A stretch of 43,740 nucleotides of DNA. Source: JOPF133 sp052144935 (lineage in GTDB: Bacteria > Acidobacteriota > Terriglobia > Bryobacterales > Bryobacteraceae). Location of the stretch: contig JBKQPR010000082.1 of assembly GCA_052144935.1 (NCBI GenBank), positions 1 through 43,740 of the forward strand, given 5' to 3'. The notes under the pieces were generated by a model. The model was given only the letters and a program-made list of their open reading frames with translations, did not search any database and was not told where the DNA came from. Both the position numbers and the translations under genes were made by a program. Shown here piece by piece: positions 43,438-43,740 of this stretch (positions are counted from its first letter, which is position 1; each line of letters opens with the position of its first letter).

Positions 43438-43740
43438 TTGAGAGTATTGATACGCAACCAGACACGCGGCACGGTCTTGGGTGAAGCCGTGGAACTCGCC
43501 GACACCAGCGAAAAGCGGCGGACCGGCCTGCTCAAGCATGAACGGCTGCAACCGGGAGAAGGGCTATGGATCGTGCCCTGCGAATCGGTCCACACATTCT
43601 TCATGAAGTTTGCCATCGACCTGGTGTACGTGGACAAGCGGCACAAGGTGCGAAAGGTGAGACACTCGGTTGCGCCGTGGCGGATGTCGGCATGCCTGTC
43701 GGCGCATTCGGTGATTGAGCTGCCGGCGGGCACGGCCAAA
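43438..43740 (+). CDS. DUF192 protein, 5' part only
   Basis: The frame from TTG at 43438 is open to the right edge (101 codons). It reads RVLIRNQTRGTVLGEAVELADTSEKRRTGLLKHERLQPGEGLWI, then ESVHTFFMKFAIDLVYVDK and later SACLSAHSVIELPAG, the DUF192 pattern (family of small proteins with a conserved GLM/GLL..L..GEG..I.....HTFFM core). The role of DUF192 is not established. The start could also be the TTG at 43447; a TATAGT at 43424 resembles a -10 box. The gene stands behind the pnp terminator, so it should have its own promoter. Confidence 0.85.
   Translation, partial: MRVLIRNQTRGTVLGEAVELADTSEKRRTGLLKHERLQPGEGLWIVPCESVHTFFMKFAIDLVYVDKRHKVRKVRHSVAPWRMSACLSAHSVIELPAGTAK

Overview
The window looks like chromosome of a GC-rich soil acidobacterium of the Solibacter/Bryobacter type. 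The evidence is a TIGR03435-type secreted protein (a family I know mainly from Acidobacteria), a very large Oar-like TonB receptor with an N-terminal carboxypeptidase-regulatory domain, many small secreted proteins of unknown function, and several toxin-antitoxin modules. Nothing indicates a prophage, complete transposon, CRISPR array, rRNA or tRNA. The phylum is an inference from gene content; no marker gene was aligned.

Layout. 1-2.0 kb: minus-strand remnant of a defence-type cassette (C-terminal piece of a type III restriction-like enzyme, an unrecognised 173-residue protein, a DUF1828 protein cut by the left edge). 2.0-6.1 kb: NAD-dependent sugar epimerase plus sugar isomerase-like protein, divergent from a YfhO-like membrane protein. 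6.2-7.4 kb: small secreted protein and a response regulator with an HPt-like tail. 7.6-11.3 kb: MacA/MacB-like export operon (frameshifted adaptor, two permeases, no ATPase). 11.3-12.2 kb: long non-coding gap. 12.2-18.2 kb: minus-strand secreted or small proteins (DinB-like, TIGR03435, Nudix, YjzC-like, two secreted proteins). 18.6-21.5 kb: a CLC channel/transporter fused to CBS and TPR domains. 21.7-22.7 kb: two overlapping PIN-domain genes. 23.0-27.4 kb: CdsA, PlsC, a small membrane protein and a MaeB-type malic enzyme. 27.6-28.3 kb: a decayed VapBC-like pair. 28.5-33.6 kb: DinB protein, giant TonB receptor and a cyclase-family hydrolase. 33.7-34.2 kb: HicB with a frameshifted HicA. 34.2-39.6 kb: MsrA, OsmC, cobalamin-dependent methionine synthase MetH, then an intact RelE/ParE-like toxin-antitoxin pair. 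39.7-43.7 kb: secreted protein, rpsO, pnp and the start of a DUF192 gene.

Three themes stand out. First, short GC-rich repeats sharing a core close to GGGCCCRGAGGGCRCYCC recur between genes and also inside reading frames, including the linker of the CLC-TPR fusion and the YfhO-like protein. Second, toxin genes here are decayed (HicA by a one-base shift, VapC by two shifts) and a restriction enzyme is truncated. Third, many adjacent genes overlap by four bases (ATGA, GTGA or TTGA), so translational coupling is common.

No complete new system can be demonstrated. The best candidates for something undescribed are the CLC-CBS-TPR fusion with its repeat-built linker, the repeat family itself, and the 1-2 kb cassette.
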